64,000 nucleotides of DNA, from contig SPDT01000004.1 in assembly GCA_008477525.1 (NCBI GenBank), positions 124,001 through 188,000 of the forward strand, written 5' to 3'. Shown here piece by piece: positions 12,011 to 23,115 of the stretch. Position numbers and translations under genes: made by a program. A model generated the notes under the pieces. That model had not been told where the DNA came from. It searched no databases and saw nothing but the letters and a program-made list of their open reading frames with translations. Source of the DNA: Hypomyces perniciosus. Lineage: Eukaryota > Ascomycota > Sordariomycetes > Hypocreales > Hypocreaceae. How positions within the stretch are numbered: the stretch's first letter is position 1; every line of letters begins with the position of its first letter.

Positions 12011-13170
12011 GGCCGCAATACTCTCCACGGAGGATTCTGGTCAGCAGCAGTTGTAGAGTTCGGGTTAGTGAGCTCAGCTTTGAAGGCGGATAGCCTTACT
12101 ACCAGTGATCTCTTCCGCAGCTCTTTAGAATTGAAACAAAGAGCACTGGCTTGATGGAAGGGAAGGAGTAGGCACAATGCTACTGCTCCTGTAACGCCCT
12201 CACATCTACTTCCACAAGAATGAAGCACTCGAATTATCCTAAAGGGATGGTATATCACTTTAATAACAGACATTTATGGAGCGATGAGGCGAAAAGCGAC
12301 GTTCAAGTGCCTCGGGTTGTTCTCAAACATATGGTTATAGTCGTGGGGAAGTCGGACAGTAGGACACGACGGTCCAAAGTTGCCACGGTTGACACCCATG
12401 GTGGATGGATTCCTGACGAAGTGCGTCTAACTTGAAAACAAATGCAGATTACAAGGACGATAGACGAACGTGTCGACAGCGACTTGTATATCCCAATCGC
12501 TCCAATGCGAAAGGATCGAAATACCAATATGCAGTTGAAGTTATGTGACGATCCTTTCGGTGACAGGCTTGCCCTGGCTTTCCTTTTTGCGGGTAAATGT
12601 GCTCTATGAAGTTCCTTTAGAGATTCTAGAGGAGCAGTTCAACTACGGAAGGCATCTGGAACTGAAGGAGGAGTCTTACTGCAAATTGCTTGGTTTTTTG
12701 AATCAAAGAGAGATATGCTGATAGTCCCCTGATGAGGCAGTATCTGTGCGTCCTGTGTTGGGAAATTGGCTCTCTGAGCTATCCGATGGTTCCGGTGGAG
12801 GTGTTGGTGCAGGTGATGGGAGTATTGTGGCGGCAGTATGCGGAAGGGGCCTCGGGCCTGTACGATAAACTTAGGGCTTCCCTTGAAACCCCATTGTGCT
12901 CTTGCCTTACATGTGGCGTCTTCATGAACTCCTTGAACACGTTTGCCATGTTCACTGTGTTAGCTCTTTGTGTCTCGAGGACAACTCATGACTTCTGTGG
13001 TTGTGCTCACTTGTCGCATGGCGCAGGCCGGTCTGCGTATGATAGATTCTGCTTAGCCAGTTTCGCCCAGGCAGGTTGGGTCGTGTGCAGGAGTGTCTAC
13101 AAGGCCAGGCAACTCCCGCAGCAAGGGCATAACAGTGACAGAACTTTATTGCATTTGAATGAGTGGAAGC
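12011..13170. other. Intergenic, no supported gene
   Basis: ORFs on both strands overlap each other without recognisable motifs. A long plus-strand frame starting at 12732 is judged spurious (see rejected items). Confidence 0.35.
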
Positions 13171-13407
13171 TATCAGTTGCTAACAGGAGAGTAAACTTCA
13201 CAAAAGCAAAACCAGTCGTCTATCCTGCAATCGGAACCCATTTCGCGAACGGATGCACCGGACGAGAAGGTTGTCAGACAACCAGCGCTGGAGGTGCGAA
13301 TGTTTATCGAGGCTTCCACCACGTCAGGGAGGTAACTGCACCTCGCAATCTGAATATTGCTTACCCTGTTGAAAAAGTCAAGGCACGTCGCTTCCAACGT
13401 GTCAGGG

Positions 13408-14460
13408 CTAGCAGCCCTGGTGTAAATGGACCGTGGGTCCGCAAGAATGACTGCCGGGGGTATTGCGGCCGTCCTCCATGTCGCGGTCATTTGTCGGCAT
13501 CGGTGAGGCCGCAGGAGGCTCTGAGGCGGAAGTGAGAGAAGCAGCAGGAGACATGAAATTTTCTTTTGCAACGTCCCTCTCCCTGCCATTTCCTCGAGAG
13601 CCGCCGTTGACTGGCGGTAAATCAGAGGTCGACCCATCTGGAGGGAGCTGTGGGATGGTATCTGCTGTAAGTGTCAGCCATGAGAGAGCAACAGCATCTC
13701 TCGCTCTGGGTAGTGCTTACTGAGTAGGTGGAGACCCATTCGTTCATGCGATCCATGGGACATGGGCCTGTTGGAAATGGCATCTATATCCATTGACTGG
13801 TCCTCAACAGTCGTTGTGGAGGATTCGCAGCCATCCATATCTCGGTCATCTGTTGACGTAGGAGAGATCGTAACAGCAGAGTTCTGCGAAGCAGCAAGAG
13901 ACTGAATGTGGGCAATCTTCTCGGGGTCCACTTCTTCCAGCTTGTCCATGACACATTGTTCTGCGCAGTGCTTGTCTCCATCACATCCGCGACATCAGTG
14001 GACTCGGACCTATTATCAACCTCAAAGAAGTCCGGGCTGACATAAATACGATGAACTGAAGTCGACTTCTTCTCTGAGCGGCCGAAACTGACGATATCAT
14101 TCCACATCGACGCAAATTCGCACGAAAAAACTTTTTCGTCACGAGGTGTCTGGTCGATGGAAATTGAACGGCCATCGAGGCTTTCCCCCTTCCTGCCATC
14201 ACCTCCATCGCTGTTTTTGGCATCACCAGTGTTACCTCCGACGTTCCAGAAGTCTTCATCTGGTGTTGTGTTACAACAACTCGGGACTCAACTGTGGCAG
14301 GATCGACGATCGCTGTCGGCTGCAACTGCGCAGTTTTGTGGTCCACGACGATGCAGATTCCGAGGAGCTGCCCAAAACACCACAGACGAACGCCAACTTT
14401 GAGCGATGGCTCTGGTCGAGAGGAGATACCTGTAAGAAGAAGCGAAGGTCGAAATACAAA
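13408..14460 (-). CDS. Multi-exon hypothetical protein
   Basis: The minus strand supports at least three exons. From about 14275 one frame reads FWNVGGNTGDAKNSDGG, then SMWNDIVSFGRSEKKS and YVSPDFFE. A likely 50-nt intron (GTTGAT...ACAAG, with a CTGAT branch) leads in frame to HCAEQCVMDKLEEVDPEKIA. A second intron (GTAAGC...TTACAG, about 13720-13664) leads in frame to DTIPQLPPDGSTSDLPP and stops at 13410-13408. Two segments, TSTDDRDMDG and MPTNDRDMEDG, are similar, suggesting an internal duplication. The product would be acidic, Ser/Thr/Asp-rich and largely disordered. I recognise no domain. The 5' end is uncertain, and coding may continue past the stop in another frame to about 13173. Confidence 0.4.
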
Positions 14461-14673
14461 TGCAGCAGCTATTATAGGTTACCGAGAAGGTGTAAGTTAC
14501 TTATACACTATAAGCTCGTAGTTGCAAAAGAGGATGCGAGAAAAGGAAGAAATGCCATCAATTACTGCAAGTTTCGCCCAAGTGCTTTATTAGCGATCGT
14601 CAAAGAAGGCATTTGGATCGGTTGGCTGATAAGATAAGCCAATTGCGATCAGGAAGCGGGAACGTGAATGACG

Positions 14674-15051
14674 TCAAGCTGATCGGGCAAGTAAAGTACT
14701 TTGTTGTACTTGGTGAGCGGAGCATTTGGGTGGGCTTAGGGGCGTTGGCGCCAGGATGTACGTGTTGCTCCGTAGCTCCAAGGTACTACTTCCGTGCCTC
14801 TGTGCTTTTCCCACACCGTGGTGATAAAACACCTGGAACGTCACTCCACCATCCATCTTCTGCAGCGACGCCATGATGCCAGCTTCCGGCAGCCACAGTT
14901 TAACTACCCCCACCATATGCTGTGCGAGTCGTCGTCGGTTGGCAAAGGATATACTTGTCAAGCGTGTCTTCGACATCCCATTCGACATGTGTCCGTCCCC
15001 CCCCGGCCCGAAGGCATCCACCTCGTGTGCATGTACCAGAACTACATACAT
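14674..15051 (-). CDS. Possible 125-aa hypothetical protein
   Basis: An ATG-started frame reads MYVVLVHAHEVDAFGPGG, then ISFANRRRLAQHMVG and GGVTFQVFYHHG. The beginning resembles small fungal proteins with a hydrophobic first strand, but I cannot name a family. It overlaps a plus-strand ORF in the same stretch, so one of the two is a shadow. Its position just upstream of the grainyhead-like gene, on the opposite strand, would make it a divergent neighbour. Confidence 0.3.
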   Translation of the reverse strand: MYVVLVHAHEVDAFGPGGDGHMSNGMSKTRLTSISFANRRRLAQHMVGVVKLWLPEAGIMASLQKMDGGVTFQVFYHHGVGKAQRHGSSTLELRSNTYILAPTPLSPPKCSAHQVQQSTLLARSA

Positions 15052-15239
15052 CCTCTTACATGCCATGCCATATCGCGCTTTGTAGAGAATGCAAGTGCAC
15101 GTCCACACAGCAGGGGGCCCAGGAATTGAAGGGCGAGCCACAGACAGACAGCGCTGCGAGAGCAAAAAAGAGGCTCCACGCCCAAGACGGTCTCGAACGC
15201 TTTGTTGATTGCCCTTGCCCCCGCGTCGTTCCAAAGCAA

Positions 15240-15795
15240 GGACGTACTTCGCGGCTTTATTCTAATTAAATTAATACAAGCAGCTCCTCCATCGCCAAGC
15301 GCCCGCGCTTCAAGCTTCCTTTCTCGCCCTTTCGGTATCTTATTTTTTTGTCTTTTTTTCTTTTATCCAGCTACATCTCGTCGCTCCTTTTTTCTCATCC
15401 AGCGTGCGCTTCATCATACGATCCTCCATCCGCTTCTCGCCGGGCGCCGTTTGTTGAAACCTGCTTGCTGGCCGGCACTTACACTACCATCCTCGTATGT
15501 GCGTTGCGACGAACCGCCGAATCAAATCCCCCGTTGAGCATCAACCCCCCGCCGTTCGCTCCTTTTCCCCATTCTCGAGACGACTTATGAGGCACGCAGC
15601 CACGACTTGGTTACATTTTTCTTGACTCTCCGCACATCGCAACGGTGAATAGCAGGCCGTCGTGGTGCTTTAGATTGAGGGAGAGACAGAAGGAAAATCA
15701 ACCGTCCAGGTGCTTTTCACAGTCGACGAGAGCGCTTGGCTTGTACCCCATAATACCAATTACTTCCACGAACATCCCGGTTGTCTGCAGCCAAC
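15240..15795 (+). promoter_or_regulatory. Pyrimidine-rich promoter/5' UTR of the grainyhead-like gene
   Basis: A long CT-rich tract (about 15285-15450, with runs such as CTTTTTTTCTTTTATCC) precedes the first coding exon, as is common at fungal core promoters. No TATA box or named operator is recognisable. The exact transcription start cannot be read. Confidence 0.4.
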
Positions 15796-18522
15796 ATGTT
15801 TCGTTCAAGGTAACGTCCACCGTCTGCCACCGTCACAGGCCCATATATCTCCTACCTCCAGGTGCGCACCACCGGTTGCGCATGGTTGCTTTAACCTGGT
15901 CTAGTCGTCTTGAACGGACGCCTGACTTGGACAACGGACGGCGAGGCTTGGCTGCCTCTCCATCGCATTACCTTACTCACCCCTCTTTCCCTCGCTGGAT
16001 TGCTGACCTTGTGCGCCATTTGCAGGACAAGCACGCAGAAGCCGGGCGATGACTTGTTGGCCGACTTCAGGCAACAGTTCCCAGAGGTCTCAGCCGGAGT
16101 CACAGAGCCAACCGCGCCGGCCATCTCCCAGATATCGACTGCTGCCGAAACCCTCATCCTCAATGCGCCAAGTCAGGAGAGGTAGGCGTCTTCTCATCAC
16201 GCACTTGTCCTGGTCGCGCTCCGTTTGCTAGTGTGGCCTCGACCCAAAGATCCCTTAGCTTCCTCCTGCTACAAAAACGTCTCCCCATCCCCTTCCCTTC
16301 GAGTGTGTGATGCTGACTCGGAGGGCAATAGAGCACACCCTGTTGATAATGATGCCTTCCGGGATCTGGACCCAACGCCTCGGGCCTCTAATGACCCGTG
16401 GCGGTTTACACCATCGCTCCTAGACCCCAACGCCTTCTCTTTCCATGCCTTCCCTCCAAATCCTGCCGCAGGATACTACACTCCAACACCTGAGGGGATA
16501 GGCACATTGCTTCCGACTCCAACCCCAGAATTAAATCCTCCAAACATGGCCATAAGCACTGGCTTGGAGACTCCCTTATCGGTTCCCACCACCGCTGATG
16601 CAATACAGCCTAGTGTCGAAGTCCTGACCATTCCTGGCTTCCAGGCCTTGGAGCCTCACCAGCTACACCACTTCAATCCCTTCGTTCAAGCACCTCCTCC
16701 CGCTCAGCCTCCATTTGTGCCATCTGACTTTGCACATCATAACACGGGATGCGAGACAATGGAGCACGATAGTTCTCCGATGGATTCTAATCCATCCGAA
16801 GAGCGGATGCCCACGATTGCTTTTGCCCTACATCCCCAGCAAGTAATGGGGTTGCCGATGGGTCATCCTCTTCCATCTGCAGCCGAGAAATTTCGATTTC
16901 ACGCGACTCTAAACGCACCGACGGCAATGGTCAAGCACGCCGATGAGATTCCGATAACGTATCTAAATAAGGGGCAAGCATATTCATTATCAATTGTGGA
17001 CACGACTGGAGCTGTTCCCATCATTCCCGGCGCCAAGTATCGGACATACGTGCGCATATCCATTGAGGACCATCAGCAAAGACAGAAACCCAAGGTTTGT
17101 TGGAGTTTGTGGAAAGAGGGAAGGGGCACAAACGAAGCTCATCAAAGAGGAGGGAAACTACAGGCTGTCGAATATGTCGAGGCGGGTCATCCTACCGAAG
17201 GAGATGACAAGAGAACACGAGTCGAACTAGAGTCATCATCCTTTGATGGCTTCTCTGTCATATGGACACCCAGCATCAATGGCGCCCCTGAAGTTAGCAT
17301 TGCCGTCCGATTCAACTTTCTCTCAACCGACTTTAGTCACTCGAAAGGTGTCAAGGGCATTCCGGTCAGGCTTTGTGCCAAGACTAATCCCCTGCCCACG
17401 GATTTGACACCGTCTGCTAGTGACGCGAACCCCGAGATATGTTTCTGCAAGGTTAAACCCTTCAGGGATCATGGCGCTGAGCGGAAATTATCAACCGATG
17501 TGGCACATGTCAAGAAGTCCATTGAAAAGTTGAAGCAGCAGATTGCGCAAGCAGAAAGCGGAATGAAGGACTTCAAACGGAAGAGAGCTGGCGGACTGGC
17601 CAAACGGAGGGATCCCCATCGACCGGGAAAGGTGCAAAAGCATAAGAGAACATGGTCCATGTCCTCAGCAAGCTCGGCAGGCGGCGGAGGTGCTCGGCTA
17701 TCGTCGGAAGAAGACTTGCACTTCAAGCTGCAGAAGCTACAGGACATGTTTACGAGCACAAGACCCGTTAGTGTCTTGTATCTACGAGGCGAGGAACTCG
17801 ACGACCCCGATTTACATCCTGTCTCCTTGCAGGGCGAGACGTCGCTGTCGACCGGGGCGGTTTTACTACGCGAAGGACCCAATTGGCAGGCCCGGAGCAC
17901 CCATAGCTCCGTCGCCAGCTCACTAGTATCGCCATCTCCTAGCTCCCTTTCGTTGGCCTCTCAAGCGTCCGCCATCGACTCTGGTGCACAGTGGCAGAAC
18001 TTTGACTCGAACGGTGCGGGCGACGTCTCACGCAAGAGGCTTGATCAGCCCACCACGATCAGCAAGACCGAGGACGACAGCACTCTGAGTGGATGGATCG
18101 AAGCCCTCGGGGTTGACGCATCCTACCGGCCGCCTCCGGAACCATCACCAAAGCCAGTGGCTTGCTTCTACATCATCCATCACGGGAAGACAGAGCCAGG
18201 GAAGCGAGAATATCACAGGGCGATCTATCTCTCGAAGCGCACGCTGAAGGACCTCAACGGACGAATTGCAGCTAAGTGGGGCTTTGAACCATCTCGCCTT
18301 CTACGAACGATTCATGTGACTAAGGGTGGCATTGAAGTCGAGGTGGACGACGATGTGGTGCAAGAGCTCAGGGAAGGCCAGGACGTGCAGCTGGAGATTG
18401 ACGAGGTTGTAGAACAGCCTCCAACAAAACAAGAATGGGAGATGTCGGTGGATGGGCCCGACGATAGCACTCAGGCCCCAGCGCAAGCAGCAACTGGTCT
18501 GGTTCTTCGACTCAGATTCTAA
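15796..18522 (+). CDS. Grainyhead/CP2-like transcription factor
   Basis: The model is 15796-15809, 15905-15940, 16026-16181 and 16332-18522, giving 798 aa (MFRSSRLERTPDLDNGR...). It carries a CP2/grainyhead DNA-binding domain at about residues 228-425 (KFRFHATLNAPTAMVKH, SFDGFSVIWTPS, GVKGIPVRLCAK), a Pro/Thr-rich N-terminal region with TPTP motifs, and a C-terminal ubiquitin-like dimerisation region at about 680-765. The family also includes Neurospora csp-2, which controls conidial separation and cell-wall remodelling genes; orthology here is inferred, not shown. Intron 2 starts with GC rather than GT if this model is right, because no GT gives the correct phase. The frame is clean over 2.2 kb, so the gene looks functional. 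Confidence 0.88.
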
Positions 18523-21500
18523 CGTGCTACGGTACAAAAGCTTGGTGGTAGAGGGGAGCTGTCGGAAGGAGGTGGGACGGGAAGAGACTAGCCCTGTCGC
18601 TAGTTGGATTTGGAAAGACACTCAGGGAGGAGAGGGACTTGTTGGTGTTGGAGGGTGTTGACGATAATTCAAAGATACCACTGCGCTTGGATTTACGACG
18701 GAGGATTTGTTTCTACAGTGGAAAGGGTCGGAGAAGGGAGATGGTGACAACCTGCTGGGCGGGAATGGAGCCGGCTGGCCGATAAGAGTTCTCGAGCACG
18801 GGTTTTTTATTTCCGTTTCGCTTTGAAGGCATTTCGGCGATTTACGATGATGGATCCGATTCTTGCTGGGGCAAGGGGCTACTTACTCCAGGATTTTGCC
18901 ATCATCATATTTGGAGCCAGGCATAGGCATACACACTGGAGGAGCGGCTGTTGTCATGACGAAGTTGAATAGCATAATTGGACTATACCTCATCCATTCA
19001 TTGTCACTTAACCCTAGACTAACCCTAGCTCGGAAAATGCAATTGGGCGGCGGGATTCGAGCACAAGCTGGAGCTCCCCCAGGCTTTACTCTCCGTACAC
19101 TGGAGCACAAATGCACGTCTTTACTCCGTGCTCCGTGTCGTACTGTTTACTACCTTGGGCTTTAGCTTAGCCTAGCTTGGCTGCCCGAAATGTTTCGTTC
19201 TCAGTCGGGGCTCCGGCATTTGTTCTACGGATTTCAATGCTACTTGAGTGGAGATTATTTTAGGAGCCCGACCCAAACCCAAAAGAGAAGTCGAGCGAAG
19301 AAAATTGGACCCGGGCTTAGATACCTACGGGGTGATTGGTAAGGCACTAAGGTAAGTCCGTCCTTAGTCAAGGTGATACCCGCATGGCCTCAGAACGCGT
19401 CTTAAAGCTAAGCCTAACTAGTAGTAAAGAACAGAAAAAGAAAGAGTTTAATTGCGGGAGAGAACATTTTGAAACGAGACACCGCCGCCGCCGCGGAGAA
19501 CCAAAGTTGAGTTGAAGGGAGTGTGCCTAATGGATAAATTCCAAAAAATTGAGCGAAACAGAGACATACCGTATACGGGCGGAGAGGAGCGGGGAATTCC
19601 GAATGCTTGTGTGCTTTGTTGGCTTCTGCTTGTTGCTTTTTTGGAGGAGGGGAATGAATAATCAGTGTGTTTGTTGATGGTTGGCTGGGTGTCGATATGC
19701 GTATACTCGACTACACTCCACAAGGAGATAAGCGCCAGTAGCATCTAGGTTTTGTTGTTATACGACGTCCTGCAGTTAATCGCGTTTCTCCGGTCTTCTA
19801 GGTTCTTACCGACTTGCCTCGCATGGATGCTCGTAACGCACAAATCCATCGTTGGGCAAAAACATGGAAGCATACGATTCTAACCGATTATGAAAAAGCC
19901 AACAGCGATCGAACCGAATCGAATACGAGCGACTTGAAGGTCATGAAGGGGAGAAGAAATTGGCCAGAACGGGCGGCACCAAGCCACCTTTTATCTGTTT
20001 TGTCGACTTGGTGGCTTCTTTGCAATTCCAGCACGATTGTTGTGGAATATCGTTTTGGCCGAGAATGATGCGCGACGACCCGTCATTCGGGACAAGTGCA
20101 GGGGCAAAAGCTGTTTATTCCAATGCTAACCGGTTAGGTGCCGTCAATGGATACCACTGCCCCTCACCAGCACGGTTCCATCGATATATAAGCTAAGTCA
20201 CGGACTATAAGAAGGCTGTATTCCCCAGAGCCCTCTGAGTGATGTTGTAGTTGACTTGGCGTTAAGATCCCGAAGTTCCAGAGCTAGCTCGATCGCACGG
20301 CACGCATCTTTAATTTTATTATCATCTATTTTAAGCACTTACCACCAGCGATTGACCATGGTTTCCATGGACAGCCCATTGTCGGATAATGGCTATTCAC
20401 GCAACTGCAGCCAATGCATTGCTGACCACGGCTGAGTTATCCTCTTCTATGAGGTTGGCGTTCCTTCGCTCATAGTTCACAACAACACTTGAAGCACGAA
20501 TGTGGAGGCTCTGGTTTCGACGGAACTTGCTAAGACGCACTTTGAATCTCTGGATTCGGGCGCAAATAGCCAAATTCGGCGGGGAAAGCCTCCTGTTTAC
20601 GGGCTATTGAAACGAAAGATAGTTTCATATCAGGAACGGACTCTAGCTCACCGGGCCTTTGACTTGAGCAAGTAAGGGCATATATGTGGAAAACAAATGA
20701 CTATAAGCGTCTTCTGTCAGAGTACAGCTCTCCTTGAAGGGTTATATGTTAAGCAACCTGTTTGTCTGGACGCTGTGGATCCCAAGTACCAACTCGTATC
20801 CAGCAGCTATGGTCGCCTGCAAGGATTCGCCCATGGGACGTTGAAACGCATGGTTTGTTCTGGAAGGGCTGCTGCGCAGGCGGATTCCACAGCGCCCTGT
20901 CGTAAGCACCTTAAAGGCTCGACTATTAGAACAAGCAAGCTCCCTCGGTAGCAGTCCTTAATTAAGGGGCCCAAATTTGGACTTCGTCTCATGCTGACAC
21001 CACTGCTCAATTTGCGGTGCGGAAGTCTTGAGTATCCCTGACTAATCAACCGACGAGTAAGGGCTCACCCAAAAGGGAAAAAAATCACCAACCCGCGGAC
21101 CGTCCATATCAGTTGCCTAATAGCAAGCAGACTGACTGGCCATGTGCGAGCGGGTATTAAGGAAAGATACGTGAAATCATAAAGACTGCGAATTACTATT
21201 CGTGCGCAGGATTGTGGATGGAACCATATGGAGTAGCTGCAAAGTATTCAAGAATACGGAAAGAGGGGAATATATAAGGAATGCTGAGATATTAAGGTGT
21301 CAGATCTAGCGATTGACCGAAACAGTCATCTGCGAGGAAACCTCTCAAATGAAGCTAACTAGAAAACTAGGAAATAGAAGGCGCCGAAGGCACCCTTTTC
21401 CATAACATAGGAAATTGTGTTGTGGATACATGTTATGGGTGGAACACGTGATAAAGCACGTGTTATCCGAACCCGAGAAATGCGACAAAAGGTTATCCAA

Positions 21501-21567
21501 ACCGTCTCACTATAAGGTTCGCAGAACTGACCGCATTCTAGTCGTCCTTGGCTCTTTGACTGATAGG
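18523..21567. other. Three-kilobase intergenic stretch
   Basis: No gene is supportable. There is a short GCC-type triplet run near 19480-19495 and two degenerate CTAACCCTAG units near 19010-19032. ORFs at 18863-19165, 19814-20068 and 20697-20951 lack recognisable content. The first ~300 bases are probably 3' UTR of the CP2 gene. Confidence 0.4.
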
Positions 21568-22035
21568 ATGTTGCGACGTTGGCATCGCTTCTTGGGCTTG
21601 CCGCAGCAGGCACAATCTTGGTATCGGGCTCGACTACGAGAGGAGCGATGCGAGAGACGCAGAGCGCAGACAACATTGCAGAAGCTCAGCGAAACCGCCG
21701 ACGTCTTTTACATCATCAGCAGAGCACAACATGACGCATATCCGTTACGAAATCTACCTGCCTTTATATCACGGCACGTCTTGGTGTACGCATATCTAGT
21801 ACCAAAATACACTCTGAGATGGGGATTCTACCGGACAGCCGCATACCTCTGCAAATGCCAGCATGTGGGTTCGGTGCGTGAGGTTGTGAATCCCGCAAAG
21901 GATCACAAGCTTTGCGAAGTTGCATGCCGTCACCAGATTGATCCAGAGGCATTCCTGAGAGTGTGCCGTCGGCTTAGACGCATCTGGCCTCTTTTCCCAC
22001 GACGGGTTGGAGCGGAGGATTACGACACGAACTAG
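21568..22035 (+). CDS. Small conserved fungal hypothetical protein
   Basis: From ATG 21568 the frame gives 155 aa starting MLRRWHRFLGLPQQAQSWY. It then reads LSETADVFYIISRAQHD, HVLVYAYLVPKYTLRWGF and VREVVNPAKDHKLCEVA. This arrangement matches a small protein family I recall across Aspergillus, Penicillium and Fusarium accessory regions, of unknown function. The open frame extends upstream to 21415, but the internal ATG fits the usual short N-terminus. The moderately hydrophobic segment YAYLVPKYTLRWGFY could be a membrane-associated helix. Nothing in the context suggests a role. No lesion is visible. Confidence 0.6.
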   Translation: MLRRWHRFLGLPQQAQSWYRARLREERCERRRAQTTLQKLSETADVFYIISRAQHDAYPLRNLPAFISRHVLVYAYLVPKYTLRWGFYRTAAYLCKCQHVGSVREVVNPAKDHKLCEVACRHQIDPEAFLRVCRRLRRIWPLFPRRVGAEDYDTN

Positions 22036-22382
22036 ATTAGGGGAGGATAAGCGAGGCTTGATTAAGGCTGTAGACTCGGGATAGGCTAGACATTCGTCCA
22101 TTTGTCGTATCTCCATGATGTGTCTAATGAGAGCGTTATACGCATGGCTCCTTCTGCTTTGGTTGGCCGGCGAGGGCAATGGTAGACCACCCTCATGCGG
22201 GAGGCCGCCTACGTAGCAGGTCACTCAAGGATCGGACTGCGAGGAGAAACCCAAGTTTTGTAGGGAAGAAGCCCTGATAAAACGCTGCCGCCGCTCTGCA
22301 ACGAGATTCGGAAATTATTTGTCAATTGACCTTTGAGCTAATACCTCCGTGTCCTCTGGGTAGGAACTTTTTACCTATCACA
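22036..22382. other. Intergenic, no feature seen
   Basis: This is a short gap between the two plus-strand genes. Nothing beyond presumed terminator and promoter sequence can be supported. Confidence 0.35.
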
Positions 22383-22898
22383 ATGTCGAGAATTTATGAT
22401 ACAGCAGACAGTTTCACACATGAGGAAGGGGCGAACCTACCCTCAATCCCAGTGGTCGCCTCCGGCTCTGTGCCAAACATGCAATCAAGGGAGAAACCAG
22501 TCGTTATCGGGATTCATGGGGTTCCTGGCTCAGGCAAGTCGTTCCTCCTGAACTACTTGCAGCATGAGCTTGATCGCGACTGCTTCAAGTTCCATGAGGG
22601 CTCTGAAAAGATTGGTGCAGTTGTTCCAGGGGGGTTCGAGGTTTTCCGAGAACTGAGCGAGCAAGAGAAGGCTGACTGGTGCGGACGAGCCATCGATGAG
22701 ATTCAAAAGGAGAGCGCCCAGAGCGGGCGTACCGCAATTGTCGCTGGGCATTTCATGTTCTGGCCGGAAGGCCAGGTAGTCGGACAGCCCGTATACACGC
22801 CGAACGACTTGAGCACGTTCACCCACATAAAAGTGTCGTTCGTGTCGCAAGACACTTTGCAAAGGGCCGAAGTACCCCCTAGGCAAAGAGGCGAGTAA
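22383..22898 (+). pseudogene. Truncated P-loop kinase-like protein
   Basis: Starting at ATG 22383 the frame encodes a nucleoside-kinase-type fold. The Walker A is GIHGVPGSGKSFLLNYL, followed by FHEGSEKIGAVVPGGFE, then ADWCGRAIDEIQKES and VAGHFMFWPEG, then VYTPNDLSTFTHI. Fungal relatives continue with a LYLDVP strand and a long C-terminal half, often including a HAD-like domain. Here homology stops after THI at about 22828 and an unrelated tail (22829-22898) runs to a stop. A short hairpin, AAAGTGTC...GACACTTT, sits exactly at the break (22830-22859), and MITE-like sequence follows from about 22905. The substrate is unknown. It probably lost its 3' half through insertion or deletion. Confidence 0.62.
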
Positions 22899-22904
22899 AT
22901 CTGT

Positions 22905-23115
22905 CGCATAGCACGGCCAAGCAGTCAGACTGAACATATCAAAAAATGGGGAAAATTTGGCACCGTATTCTAATTATCTGTCGATGTCAATTCTGTGCTT
23001 CTTGCTCTGCGCTCGTCATCATTGGTTTCCCTTCCAGCCATTTTATAAAAAAGAAACGCTACGTGATCTGTTTTGTGCCGCGTCAGATCGCTCAGCGTGG
23101 CTCTCTTCCTTCCAT
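22905..23115. repeat. Diverged copy of a palindromic MITE arm
   Basis: GGCCAAGCAGTCAGACTG and the following CATATCAAAAAATGGG, TCAATTCTGTGCTTC and CCTTCCAGCCATTTTAT stretches resemble, in the same order, the left arm of the palindromic element at 52042-52314. A second, shorter match (CTCTTCCAGCCATTTTAT, then a CGTCAGATC segment) lies near 40155-40222. The relation is seen by eye and is approximate. Confidence 0.4.

Noticed and set aside
12732..13535. A 267-codon plus-strand ORF
   Set aside because: Its second half is antisense to frames of the minus-strand gene region that splice convincingly. The sequence shows no domain and an odd Cys/Arg-rich composition.
14146..14637. A 163-codon plus-strand ORF
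   Set aside because: It is antisense to the minus-strand hypothetical gene, which has splice support, and has no recognised motif.
19010..19032. Telomere-like CTAACCCTAG units
   Set aside because: There are only two degenerate copies with an interruption. This is far too little for an interstitial telomeric array.
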